From: Rheinheimera sp. | Lineage (GTDB): Bacteria > Pseudomonadota > Gammaproteobacteria > Enterobacterales > Alteromonadaceae | Direction: 5' to 3' | Assembly (NCBI GenBank): GCA_003543135.1 | Contig: DPJG01000026.1 | Span: forward strand, 1 to 43,237 | Length of the DNA stretch: 43,237 nt | Shown here: one piece after another, positions 7,667-15,266 of the stretch | Layout: each line of letters begins with the position of its first letter | How positions within the stretch are numbered: position 1 is the stretch's first letter | The notes under the pieces: model-generated | Seen by the model: only the letters and a program-made list of their open reading frames with translations | What the model was told of the DNA's origin: nothing | Database searches by the model: none | Program-made: the position numbers and the translations under genes

Positions 7667-7722
7667 ACCAACCGCAGACAAAAGCAACCCGCCCTGCTGT
7701 TTTACCGAATGCCGCAAATCTT

Positions 7723-7741
7723 ACTGAGAACCCTTCTCATT
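7723..7741 (-). promoter_or_regulatory. Fur-box-like palindrome
   Basis: The minus strand reads AATGAGAAGGGTTCTCAGT. The 15-base core TGAGAAGGGTTCTCA matches the 7-1-7 Fur consensus (TGATAATNATTATCA) at 11 of 14 positions and has perfect 6-bp arms. It lies directly before the PepSY operon and in the divergent region shared with PPK2. Iron repression is inferred. Confidence 0.6.
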
Positions 7742-7849
7742 TGCAATAAGTAAAAAAGCAAACAGCAGCGTCTTTACCTGATCTTTACGTTGTGATGCCG
7801 GGCTGTTAGCGGCTAACATCAAGGCAGCAGCAATAAAAAGGAACCTCTG

Positions 7850-8575
7850 ATGGATAAAAAAGCGGAACTCACGGCACTACAACATCAGCTGGCGTTATTA
7901 CAACAAGCCATGGGCCGGCAACAACAGAGTGTGGTTATCGTACTGGAAGGGCCGGATGCCGCCGGCAAAGGTGGCATTATCCGCCGTATTGGCTGGTGCC
8001 TGGACCCACGCTGGCTTCATGTCTGGCCTATCAGCGCACCTGATGAAAGTGAGCGCCAGCAGCACTGGCTGCAACGCTTCTGGCAACGTTTACCCCAGCA
8101 TGGCCATTGGGCCGTATTTGACCGCTCCTGGTATGGCCGGGTGTTGGTGGAAAGGGTGGAAGGTTTTTGTGATGAGGCCGCCTGGCAACGCGCGTACCGG
8201 CAAATTAATGAATTTGAGCTGTGTCTGCAGCAAGAAGGCATTCGTATCATTAAGATTTGGCTGGATATTTCTGCGCAAGAGCAGCTGAGCCGTTTTCGCG
8301 CCCGTTTTGAAGAGCCGGCCAAAAGCTGGAAGCTGACCGCCGAAGATTTACGTAACAGAGCTCGCTGGCCGGATTATCAACAGGCCAAACAACAGATGCT
8401 GGATCTGACCAGTACAGCCCATGCGCCCTGGCATCTGATTGACGGCAATGACAAACAACAAGCCAGGCTGGATTGTTTTAATTTATTACTGACCGAACTC
8501 AGACCAGGTATTGACCTGACGTTGCCGGAACAACCGGCGTTATTCCGCGATTTTTTTGCGGCTCATCCCAAGTAA
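7850..8575 (+). CDS. Polyphosphate kinase 2 family protein
   Basis: 241-aa P-loop kinase of the PPK2 family, which moves phosphate between polyphosphate and nucleotides. Visible motifs are Walker A GPDAAGKGG (34-42), the following Arg-rich helix (IIRRIGWCLDPR), the Walker B/lid region DRSWYGRVLVERVEGF, and KIWLDIS before a basic C-terminal lid (RFRARFEEPAKSWKL). It is a one-domain enzyme. Whether it makes polyP, or phosphorylates AMP, ADP or GDP, cannot be decided by eye. AAGGAAC stands 7 bases before the ATG. It is divergent from the PepSY operon. Confidence 0.88.
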   Translation: MDKKAELTALQHQLALLQQAMGRQQQSVVIVLEGPDAAGKGGIIRRIGWCLDPRWLHVWPISAPDESERQQHWLQRFWQRLPQHGHWAVFDRSWYGRVLVERVEGFCDEAAWQRAYRQINEFELCLQQEGIRIIKIWLDISAQEQLSRFRARFEEPAKSWKLTAEDLRNRARWPDYQQAKQQMLDLTSTAHAPWHLIDGNDKQQARLDCFNLLLTELRPGIDLTLPEQPALFRDFFAAHPK

Positions 8576-8584
8576 AAAACAGCG

Positions 8585-8680
8585 CCTGAGGGGCCGGTTC
8601 TCAGGAGTGACTGGTACTAACAAGTGTCGGCGCTATTGAAGAAAGATCACCTGAGAACGGGTCATCTGAGAGCGGGTTAT
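8585..8680 (+). repeat. Repeat cluster in the 3' region of the PPK2 gene
   Basis: CTGAGAACGGGTCAT (8651-8665) is followed at once by CTGAGAGCGGGTTAT (8666-8680), an imperfect 15-bp tandem repeat. The complementary word CCGGTTCTCAG (8594-8604) lies 46 bases upstream and could pair with the first copy. A local hairpin CCTGAG/CTCAGG (8585-8605) competes with it. Confidence 0.6.
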
Positions 8681-8687
8681 CGCCAAT

Positions 8688-8715
8688 AAAAAAGGAGCTG
8701 TTAAGCTCCTTTTTT
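8688..8715. terminator. Bidirectional terminator between PPK2 and DUF2750 genes
   Basis: AAAAAAGGAGCT / AGCTCCTTTTTT perfect stem with a 4-base loop, serving two convergent genes. Confidence 0.9.
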
Positions 8716-8732
8716 AGCGCAACAGGCCGGAA

Positions 8733-9086
8733 TTATTGGGTTTGCGCCAAAGCTTCCAGCACTTCACGCGGCTCTACTTCAGGGCCGTTTAATGATTCGT
8801 CCCAGTTGGTGCCAATTAAAACGCCGTCTTCGTACATTTCTTTGAGCCAACCTTCACAGAATACATCCAGCGCAATAGGCTCAGGTTTGTATTCAGACCA
8901 CTCTTCACTGCAGTGCAGCTGTGCAGCGGCTTCGCTTGACCAGAACGGCATCACGTCTGTGTCTTCAAAATCTACCGATTCCACCACCAGCAAATCTTCA
9001 CCATGGGCCAGCACCCAAACCTGGCCCTGGGTACGAGCTTCGGCAATAAACTCTTGAAAAACAGGATCATTAATGTACTCAGACAT
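8733..9086 (-). CDS. DUF2750 domain protein
   Basis: 117-aa acidic cytoplasmic protein with the DUF2750 pattern: VWVLAHGEDLLVVES near residue 23, DVMPFWSSEAAAQLH near 44, EPIALDVFCEGWLKEMYEDGVLIGTNWD about 70-97. No membrane segment or known catalytic motif. AAGGAAA precedes the ATG by 7 bases. Possible minus-strand promoter TTGCAA-17-TAGTTA lies within a TTGCAAA/TTTGCAA palindrome upstream. Function unknown. Confidence 0.8.
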   Translation of the reverse strand: MSEYINDPVFQEFIAEARTQGQVWVLAHGEDLLVVESVDFEDTDVMPFWSSEAAAQLHCSEEWSEYKPEPIALDVFCEGWLKEMYEDGVLIGTNWDESLNGPEVEPREVLEALAQTQ

Positions 9087-9114
9087 GGCGCTTTCCTTAT
9101 AAATAACTAAAAAG

Positions 9115-9132
9115 TTGCAAAGAAATTTGCAA
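9115..9132. promoter_or_regulatory. Palindrome upstream of the DUF2750 gene
   Basis: TTGCAAAGAAATTTGCAA: 7-bp arms around GAAA. It overlaps a plausible -35 of the DUF2750 promoter, so it could be an operator. Confidence 0.3.
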
Positions 9133-9201
9133 TAGATGTGCTATTAGACCAGAAAGTTAGCACTGCTGGCGAATTTAATTGCAGCTGCTTTGCTGTCAGC
9201 T

Positions 9202-9229
9202 TTGGTTGGCGAAAAAAATAACGTACAAT
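9202..9229 (+). promoter_or_regulatory. Sigma-70 promoter of ettA
   Basis: TTGGTT (9202-9207), 16 bases, TACAAT (9224-9229). The start codon lies 35 bases after the -10. It is also evidence against starting ettA at the upstream in-frame codon at 9190. Confidence 0.55.
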
Positions 9230-9264
9230 CTGGCCACTTTTTCTTAGTTCAGGAAGAAAGCGTT

Positions 9265-10926
9265 ATGGCGCAGTTTATTTATTCGATGTACCGGGTCTCC
9301 AAAGTAGTCCCGCCGAAAAGAACCATTTTAAAAGACATTTCATTGTCGTTTTTCCCTGGCGCCAAAATTGGTGTGCTCGGTTTAAACGGCTCAGGTAAAT
9401 CCACTTTGCTGCGCATTATGGCCGGTGTGGATAAAGAATTTGAAGGGGAAGCCAAACCGCTGGCCGGCACCAAAATTGGTTATCTGCCACAAGAGCCTGA
9501 GCTGGACATGAGCAAAACGGTGCGTGAAGTGGTGGAAGAAGCAGTGGCCGATGTTAAACACGCCCTGACCCGCCTTGACGCCGTCTATGCCGCTTATGCC
9601 GACGAAAATGCCGACTTTGACGCTTTGGCCCGCGAACAGGGTGAGCTGGAAGCCATTATTCAGGCCAAAGACGGCCACAATCTCGACAATATGTTAGAAC
9701 GTGCCGCCGACGCATTGCGTTTGCCGCCATGGGATGCCCGTATTGATGTGCTGTCGGGTGGTGAACGCCGCCGTGTTGCCATTTGCCGTTTATTGTTAGA
9801 AAAACCAGATATGCTGCTGCTGGACGAACCCACCAACCACTTAGACGCTGAGTCTGTGGCCTGGTTAGAACGTTTCCTGCACGACTATACCGGCACTGTG
9901 GTGGCCATCACACACGACCGTTATTTCCTCGACAACGTAGCCGGCTGGATTTTAGAGCTGGACCGTGGTGAAGGTATTCCATGGGAAGGCAACTACTCTT
10001 CCTGGCTGGAGCAAAAAGAAGCCCGGCTGCAGATGGAAGAAAAAACCGAAAACGCCCGCCAGCGTTCGATTAAACAGGAACTGGAATGGGTGCGCACCAA
10101 TCCAAAAGGCCGTCATGCCAAGTCCAAAGCGCGGATGGCACGTTTTGAGGAACTGCAAAGCCAGGAATTCCAAAAACGCAATGAAACCAATGAGCTGTTT
10201 ATTCCGCCAGGACCACGTTTAGGCGACAAAGTGTTGGAAGTCAGCCATTTACGTAAATCTTATGGCGACCGCGTGCTGATTGACGATTTAAGTTTCAGCA
10301 TTCCAAAAGGGGCCATTGTTGGCATTATCGGCGCCAACGGTGCCGGTAAATCTACTTTATTCCGCATGATCTCAGGCACTGAACAGCCGGACAGCGGCAC
10401 TATCTCTTTGGGCGAAACAGTCAAGCTGGCCAGCGTGGACCAGTTCCGCGACAATATGAATCCAAAAAATACCGTCTGGCAGGAAATTTCCAACGGTCAG
10501 GACATGCTGCAAATTGGTAACTTCACCATTCCAAGCCGGGCTTATGTCGGTCGTTTTAACTTTAAAGGCAACGATCAGCAGAAGTTTATCGGTGAGTTAT
10601 CCGGTGGTGAGCGTAACCGTGTACATTTAGCGGCGCTGCTCAAAGCTGGCGGCAACATGCTTCTGCTCGATGAACCGACCAACGATTTGGACGTCGAAAC
10701 CCTGCGGGCACTGGAAAACGCCATCCTCGATTTCCCTGGCTGCGCCATGGTGATCTCGCACGACCGCTGGTTCCTCGACCGTATTGCTACCCATATTCTG
10801 GATTACCGCGACGAAGGCAAAATCAACTTCTTCGAAGGTAACTATTCAGACTACGAAGCCTGGGTGAAGGCGACTTACGGCGCAGCAGCATTAGAGCCGC
10901 ACCGTATTCGTTATAAAAAAATCTAA
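9265..10926 (+). CDS. ettA: Energy-dependent translational throttle protein EttA
   Basis: ABC-F ATPase that binds the ribosomal E site and gates the first peptide bond according to the ATP/ADP ratio. It has two nucleotide-binding domains without membrane parts: Walker A GLNGSGKS, signature LSGGERRR and Walker B LLLDEPTNHLD in the first; GANGAGKS, LSGGERNR and LLLDEPTNDLD in the second. The linker between them is the charged helical P-site arm (EWVRTNPKGRHAKSKARM). 553 aa compared with 555 in E. coli. The ATG at 9265 follows AGGAAGAAAG and gives the canonical MAQFIYSMYRV start. Confidence 0.96.
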   Translation: MAQFIYSMYRVSKVVPPKRTILKDISLSFFPGAKIGVLGLNGSGKSTLLRIMAGVDKEFEGEAKPLAGTKIGYLPQEPELDMSKTVREVVEEAVADVKHALTRLDAVYAAYADENADFDALAREQGELEAIIQAKDGHNLDNMLERAADALRLPPWDARIDVLSGGERRRVAICRLLLEKPDMLLLDEPTNHLDAESVAWLERFLHDYTGTVVAITHDRYFLDNVAGWILELDRGEGIPWEGNYSSWLEQKEARLQMEEKTENARQRSIKQELEWVRTNPKGRHAKSKARMARFEELQSQEFQKRNETNELFIPPGPRLGDKVLEVSHLRKSYGDRVLIDDLSFSIPKGAIVGIIGANGAGKSTLFRMISGTEQPDSGTISLGETVKLASVDQFRDNMNPKNTVWQEISNGQDMLQIGNFTIPSRAYVGRFNFKGNDQQKFIGELSGGERNRVHLAALLKAGGNMLLLDEPTNDLDVETLRALENAILDFPGCAMVISHDRWFLDRIATHILDYRDEGKINFFEGNYSDYEAWVKATYGAAALEPHRIRYKKI

Positions 10927-10982
10927 GCTGAGCCTGATGGCTGGCTGAGAACGCTGCAGGTTCATTGGCAGCAAAGAGCTTT

Positions 10983-11010
10983 AAAAATCCCTGCTTAGCG
11001 GGGATTTTTT
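10983..11010 (+). terminator. Terminator after ettA
   Basis: AAAAATCCC...GGGGATTTTTT hairpin, with TGC/GCG extending the stem, and a T run. Confidence 0.85.
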
Positions 11011-11054
11011 ATTTCTGCTGCCGGCACAAGTGGCTGCTTTGTCGCAACCAACAT

Positions 11055-11085
11055 AAAAAAACCATCCCCAATGGAGATGGTTTTT
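11055..11085. terminator. Bidirectional terminator facing the two-gene cassette
   Basis: AAAACCATC / GATGGTTTT stem with A/T runs on both sides. It should end transcription of the minus-strand 102-aa gene and back up the ettA terminator. Confidence 0.75.
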
Positions 11086-11140
11086 AACTGGGACTCAGCA
11101 GTCAGCGCCATTCCCTGCCGGGAACGGCGGCTGCACGGCC

Positions 11141-11449
11141 CTAGTGCCCCCAGCCTTTGCCGTAACGGTCAAAGATGAAGGTTCTGTCTTTGATAGTGCC
11201 ACCCGGAAACTGCAACCTTTTGTTGGTTTGGGTGTGAAACTCCAGCCCCTGTGCTTCCTGTTTAATGCCGTTGCCTTTGCCAGAGGCGCTGAGCAACTGG
11301 ATAGGCAAAGCGGCCAGAATATTCAGCACACCGGTTTGTACGTCAGCATCACAAGCATCCCAGGTTTCCTGATCAATCTGGATAGTGACGTTATAAGGCA
11401 CACCACCACCGCTGATCACCTGAAACTGATTATTAACAAACCAGACCAT
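11141..11449 (-). CDS. Hypothetical protein, second gene of an unrecognised pair
   Basis: 102 aa, no signal peptide or membrane helix, no family I recognise. The N-terminal half looks like beta strands (VWFVNNQFQVISGGGVPYNV, then VTIQI). The middle is acidic (DQETWDACDADVQTG) and the end basic (KRLQFPGGTIKDRTFIFDRYGKGWGH). Its ATG directly abuts the TAA of the 393-aa gene (TAAATG), so translation is almost certainly coupled and the products are likely partners. Base use resembles the neighbours. Function unknown. Confidence 0.7.
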   Translation of the reverse strand: MVWFVNNQFQVISGGGVPYNVTIQIDQETWDACDADVQTGVLNILAALPIQLLSASGKGNGIKQEAQGLEFHTQTNKRLQFPGGTIKDRTFIFDRYGKGWGH

Positions 11450-12631
11450 TTAGTTGCCCTGCCCCATCAGTTCGTTCATTGACGCAGTGGCAACCCCCAG
11501 CAGGATATAAACACCAATAGGACTGCTGGTTTTTACCGTGATGGTATTGTCATTGTTGTGGGTGACTGTGGTGGTACTGCCACCGCTGCCTTCGGCCACA
11601 AAAAATGGCCAGAAGCCCCCTTCGGCCGCAGTTTGCAGTTTGGTCACTTCTTCAGATGAAAAAGTGGCAGTGGAACTCATGGTCAGGTTGATGTTGTCCG
11701 CTAAAAACAGCTTGGTCACTACCCGGTTAAAGGTACCGCTGCCGCCAAAATATTTATTCCAGTCTGCCGAGCGGCTCCATACTGTGGCGTCATTGGGCGA
11801 GGTAAAAGCTCTGAGCAATGCATCTGAGGAATACCAGGCACCATAGTTGACGCCGGCCACATTAAAACCTTGCCCGACAGCAATAGGCCCGACATCGATG
11901 GAGACCTGCCGGCAGCTGAAATTCAGGTTAAAACCACTGCTGACAAAGGTTTGGGACTCTTTGCTGTAGGAGGTTTCGTTACCCAGCTCAAAAATATCAA
12001 ACAAAAAGCCAAAAGCGCCTTTGGCCCAGGTGTTGGATAAATCGGCGCTGTTTTCCAGATTGGAGATCTGGAAAGAACAAGGTGACGGGTTGTTAAAGGC
12101 AATAGCCACGTTGGCCGATGGCGGGGTAAATCCATAAGGATTACCGTTATTTGAGTGCCAGAGCGCCACGGCAACAGACACCGGATTGTCGATTTCCTGT
12201 GTCAGCGCAGTTACACCGGCTTCCACAGTGCCGGATGGGATCTGGTCAATCACGCCCCATTTACGCATCAGCGCCTGTTGTGAACTCAGCAGTTTGTCTG
12301 GGCTGGAGAAATCCAAAGATGCTGAGTTTTGTGACTGATATTGCTGCCAGCTGGACGCATAAGCTGTACCCAATGCATTACTGACATAAGAAGGTGACAC
12401 CAGGCCGTTGAGCACATTGCCGTAGTTGCCTTTAAAGGTATTCACCGGATTACCGCTAAATGAATTGTTCAGGCTTTGCAGTGGAATGCTGTCTGCCACC
12501 GAGTTCAGCGTGGGCTGATCCATTACCTGGGTACTGCCTGTAGCCACCTGAAAACCATTGGGGTTATTCAGTTGTTTGGCCAGTTGCTGATAATACAGGC
12601 CGGCCAGATTTGCTAACAGATTTTGTGCCAT
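11450..12631 (-). CDS. Hypothetical 393-aa protein, first gene of an unrecognised pair
   Basis: I do not recognise this protein. It has no signal peptide and is rich in Asn, Ser, Gln and Gly. Residues 1-20 are amphipathic (AQNLLANLAGLYYQQLAKQL). The middle is strand-rich and has only two cysteines (PSPCSFQ and NFSCRQV), then FNRVVTKLFLADNINLTMSS. The C-terminal part contains FWPFFVAEGSGGSTTTVTHN, a repetitive Thr/Val/Asn strand pattern, and a hydrophobic end (SPIGVYILLGVATASM). The frame is well supported: AGGAG stands 8 bases before the ATG, the ORF is long, and the next gene starts immediately after the stop. A beta-rich assembling or membrane-interacting protein is a guess only. Confidence 0.75.
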   Translation of the reverse strand: MAQNLLANLAGLYYQQLAKQLNNPNGFQVATGSTQVMDQPTLNSVADSIPLQSLNNSFSGNPVNTFKGNYGNVLNGLVSPSYVSNALGTAYASSWQQYQSQNSASLDFSSPDKLLSSQQALMRKWGVIDQIPSGTVEAGVTALTQEIDNPVSVAVALWHSNNGNPYGFTPPSANVAIAFNNPSPCSFQISNLENSADLSNTWAKGAFGFLFDIFELGNETSYSKESQTFVSSGFNLNFSCRQVSIDVGPIAVGQGFNVAGVNYGAWYSSDALLRAFTSPNDATVWSRSADWNKYFGGSGTFNRVVTKLFLADNINLTMSSTATFSSEEVTKLQTAAEGGFWPFFVAEGSGGSTTTVTHNNDNTITVKTSSPIGVYILLGVATASMNELMGQGN

Positions 12632-13050
12632 GAGTTTTTTCTCCTGAAAGGTTGGCGAAAGGAACGAAAAGCTATTCGTTACGGCAGGCCTGATGCACCT
12701 TCAGGTTTACTCCAACCCAAGCTGCACGGCGGGCTCAGCCGCGGATTGGGTATGGCATAAAGTTTTAAAAAAAATGGCTGAAAAAGTGAGCAGATACTGA
12801 TATTTCCATTATGGAAACATGATATAAAAATTGAAAAAACAGACTAAAAATTGATACCCGACTAACTGATTGATTGGCGGGAGCATTTAAAGGCACGACC
12901 AGTACAGCTATTTTTGCGCCAGGCTCAGCTGCTTAGCCGCAAAAAATACCATTCAGGCGCACAGCAGCACTGCGTTTTCACAAATGGCAGCAAATGGCGG
13001 CACATACCTTTAAGGCCGGCATCCACACAGAGCGGCTTTACCGGGGAAAT
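12632..13050. other. 419-base region with hairpins and a palindrome, no gene seen
   Basis: Upstream region of the two-gene cassette and 3' side of the solute-binding protein gene. It holds two candidate 5'-UTR hairpins (CCTGA/TCAGG at 12689-12705; CCCAA...TTGGG with inner CGGC/GCCG at 12716-12750), an AT-rich segment with a palindrome (12803-12817), and about 180 further bases in which I see no convincing gene or terminator. Confidence 0.5.
12803..12817. promoter_or_regulatory. 15-bp palindromic operator candidate
   Basis: TTTCCATTATGGAAA: perfect 7-bp arms around one base, in the AT-rich region upstream of the 393-aa gene. The minus strand CATAAT inside it could be a -10 element, which would make the palindrome a repressor site. 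Confidence 0.45.
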
Positions 13051-13869
13051 TCAGTGTGCCTGGGCAAAAGCGGGATCTGTCAGTGTGCCAGTCAGCTCTG
13101 GCCGCAGCACTTTTTGCAGCTGTGGTGAACCTTCAATTTGGGCGTAAGCCTGACGTAAACGCAACACCAATGCCGGATCTGAACCTTTTTTAATGGCGAT
13201 CCAGCTATATAACTCCAGTTCAGGCACAAACAGCACAAACTGCACATCAGCACGGGTCAGCTGATGTTTATCCAGCATAGCCTGAATAGCATTGGGATCA
13301 TCAATCATCAGATCCAGCTTACCTTTGGCAAACAAACGCCAGGTTTCCACCACATCGGGTTGCAGCTGTAGCCGGTTTGCAGGTTGTTTAGCCACGTTTT
13401 TTAACCACTCAACCGCAAAATCTTCGCGCTGTGCGCCCACTACATAACCATGGATATCACTGAGCTGCTGAACCTTGATGTCATTGCGGCTGGTTAATTT
13501 CAACAAACCAAATTGGTAACGGGCCACTTTACCAATCCAATCAAACTGCCCTTCGCGCTCGGGCGTGCGCGCCATGTTATAAATCAGCACATTGGGGGTG
13601 GAGGCTGCCAGCCGGAAAGCTCTGGCCCAGGGATAGACCTCATAACGGGGTTGAAGGCCTGCCTGTTGCAGCATCAGCTCCACTACTTCGGTGCTCAGGC
13701 CCGCGACCTGGCCATTATCAAAGGTTTGATGAGGGGGGGATACTTCCAACACCACCCGGATGGGCTCCGCTGCCAGAGGCGGCAGCATAAAGAGCAACAA
13801 CAGCCCCCAGTTTTGCCACCACAGCCGACTGCCGGTTTTTATCTGCACTTGAACCGCCACTGCAACCAC
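13051..13869 (-). CDS. Periplasmic solute-binding protein, family 3 (SBP_bac_3-like)
   Basis: Up to 272 aa. A signal-anchor/peptide (WWQNWGLLLLFMLPPLAAEP) is followed by the family-3 binding fold: VVLEVSPPHQTFDNGQVAGL, STEVVELMLQQAGL, YEVYPWARAFRLAAS, NMARTPEREGQFDWIG, and the late Asp-rich strand KLDLMIDDPNAI. There is no permease or ATPase gene nearby. Stand-alone proteins of this kind are common in alteromonads and are not proven transport subunits. The start is uncertain: the GTG at 13869 lacks a Shine-Dalgarno, and a GTG at 13848 would give a tidier signal peptide (MQIKTGSRLWWQNWG). Confidence 0.8.
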   Translation of the reverse strand: MVAVAVQVQIKTGSRLWWQNWGLLLLFMLPPLAAEPIRVVLEVSPPHQTFDNGQVAGLSTEVVELMLQQAGLQPRYEVYPWARAFRLAASTPNVLIYNMARTPEREGQFDWIGKVARYQFGLLKLTSRNDIKVQQLSDIHGYVVGAQREDFAVEWLKNVAKQPANRLQLQPDVVETWRLFAKGKLDLMIDDPNAIQAMLDKHQLTRADVQFVLFVPELELYSWIAIKKGSDPALVLRLRQAYAQIEGSPQLQKVLRPELTGTLTDPAFAQAH

Positions 13870-13902
13870 ACAGGAATACTACAAACTTAAGCAGCAGATA
13901 AA

Positions 13903-13929
13903 ACAAAGGCAACCCGAAGTTGCCTTTGT
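13903..13929 (-). terminator. Terminator of the aminotransferase gene
   Basis: ACAAAGGCAAC / GTTGCCTTTGT perfect 11-bp stem with a 5-base loop, followed on the minus strand by TTTATC. Confidence 0.8.
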
Positions 13930-13955
13930 TTTGGTTCAGAACGATTTAAACGCTG

Positions 13956-15146
13956 TTATTTCAATACAGCGGCCACTGCTTTAGCAAAATAATCGATATT
14001 GCTGTGGTTTAAACCGGCAATACTGACACGGCTTGAACCCACCATATAGATGCTGTATTCAGTGCGCAGACGATCAATTTGCTCTTTGTTAATACCGAGG
14101 AAACTGAACATACCGTGCTGACGGGTAATAAAACTAAAATCCTGTTTGACCCCTTCAGCGGCCAGTTTGTCGATGATCAGCTGACGGTAGTCGTTAATGC
14201 GGTTACGCATTGTTGCCAGCTCCTGATGCCATAAAGCGGTCAGCTCCTGGCTGTCCAGAATATGGCTGACAATAATAGCGCCGTGTGCCGGTGGCATTGA
14301 ATAAATACTACGCACTACGGCCAGCAGGTTAGAGCGGGCAATGTCCGTGGTTTTTTTGTCGCTGGTGACCACAGAAACTGCACCAATACGCTCACGGTAT
14401 AAACCAAAGTTTTTTGAGCAGGACGTACATAAAATCAGTTCTTCCACTTCATTGGCAAGGTGACGTAAACCTTTGGTGTCTTCGTCCAGACCTAAACCAA
14501 AACCCTGATAGGCCATATCAACCAGCGGGGTAAAACCTTTTTCTTTGGCAAGCGCCGCAAAACGCTGCCACTGGGCAAAGTTTAAATCCATCCCACTTGG
14601 GTTATGGCAACAAGCGTGCACCAGCACCACGTCTCCGGCCGGTACCTGGGCCAGTTCAGCAAACATTTGCTCTTCTTTCAGGCCTTTGGTGTCGTAGTCG
14701 TAATACGCGTATTCTTTTACTTTTAAGCCTGCGGCCTGAAACATTGAAATATGGTTAGCCCAGGTTGGGCTCGTTACCCAAATAGTGGCATCAGGATTGG
14801 CTTTTTTAATAAATTCAGCGGCAACCCTTAAAGCGCCGGTACCGCCCGGCGTATGGGCTGTAGTGGTGCGGCCTTCCAGCAACACTTTGTGCGGGCCAAA
14901 CGCCAGTTTTTCGATATGGGCGTTAAAACTTAAATCACCGGCCATACCGATATAAGTTTTGCTGTCTTCATGGTCCAGCCGCAGTTTTTCCGCTTTTTTC
15001 ACACATTCCAGCACTGCGGTGTGGCCTTGTTCGTCTTTATAAACGCCAACGCCAAGATCAACTTTCAGTGGGTTCGGATCTTCTTTATAAGCCGCCATTA
15101 AACCTAAGATTGGGTCTGTTGCGACCGGCTGTAAATGAGAAAACAT
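13956..15146 (-). CDS. Aromatic/aspartate aminotransferase (class I, PLP)
   Basis: 396-aa fold-type I aminotransferase of the AspC/TyrB group, moving amino groups between aspartate or aromatic amino acids and 2-oxoglutarate. The PLP lysine is K245 in TSCSKNFGLYRERIG. Other family marks are GVGVYKDEQG, TPGGTGALR (99-107), SPTWANH, HACCHNPSGMD (177-187), and the C-terminal substrate Arg in YMVGSSRVSIAGLN. The family's typical length is 396-397. AspC and TyrB specificities cannot be separated by eye. AGGTAAC lies 5 bases before the ATG. Confidence 0.92.
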   Translation of the reverse strand: MFSHLQPVATDPILGLMAAYKEDPNPLKVDLGVGVYKDEQGHTAVLECVKKAEKLRLDHEDSKTYIGMAGDLSFNAHIEKLAFGPHKVLLEGRTTTAHTPGGTGALRVAAEFIKKANPDATIWVTSPTWANHISMFQAAGLKVKEYAYYDYDTKGLKEEQMFAELAQVPAGDVVLVHACCHNPSGMDLNFAQWQRFAALAKEKGFTPLVDMAYQGFGLGLDEDTKGLRHLANEVEELILCTSCSKNFGLYRERIGAVSVVTSDKKTTDIARSNLLAVVRSIYSMPPAHGAIIVSHILDSQELTALWHQELATMRNRINDYRQLIIDKLAAEGVKQDFSFITRQHGMFSFLGINKEQIDRLRTEYSIYMVGSSRVSIAGLNHSNIDYFAKAVAAVLK

Positions 15147-15179
15147 AACAAGTTACCTGTGTGTTGCTGCCATAACCAA

Positions 15180-15225
15180 AACCGGCCTGAGCCCGGTTGA
15201 AAAATAAAGCCGGTCGACCGACCGG
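15180..15225 (-). terminator. Hairpin region between the GAF and aminotransferase genes
   Basis: Two adjacent structures: AACCGG/CCGGTT (15180-15198), which on the minus strand leads into TTTTGG and may terminate the GAF gene; and CCGGTCGACCGACCGG (15210-15225), a GC-rich inverted repeat with 7-bp arms. The latter could equally be an operator of the aminotransferase gene. Confidence 0.45.
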
Positions 15226-15266
15226 ACGCACAGCAACTGCCAGCTGCTGTGCCGGCCACTTGCAGC

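Noticed and set aside
11450-12631. Horizontal transfer or phage origin of the two-gene cassette
   Set aside because: No integrase, att-like repeats or tRNA junctions, and base composition appears similar to the neighbours.
12914-13147. 77-aa ORF in the region upstream of the two-gene cassette
   Set aside because: It overlaps the 3' end of the solute-binding protein gene in antisense and has no Shine-Dalgarno.
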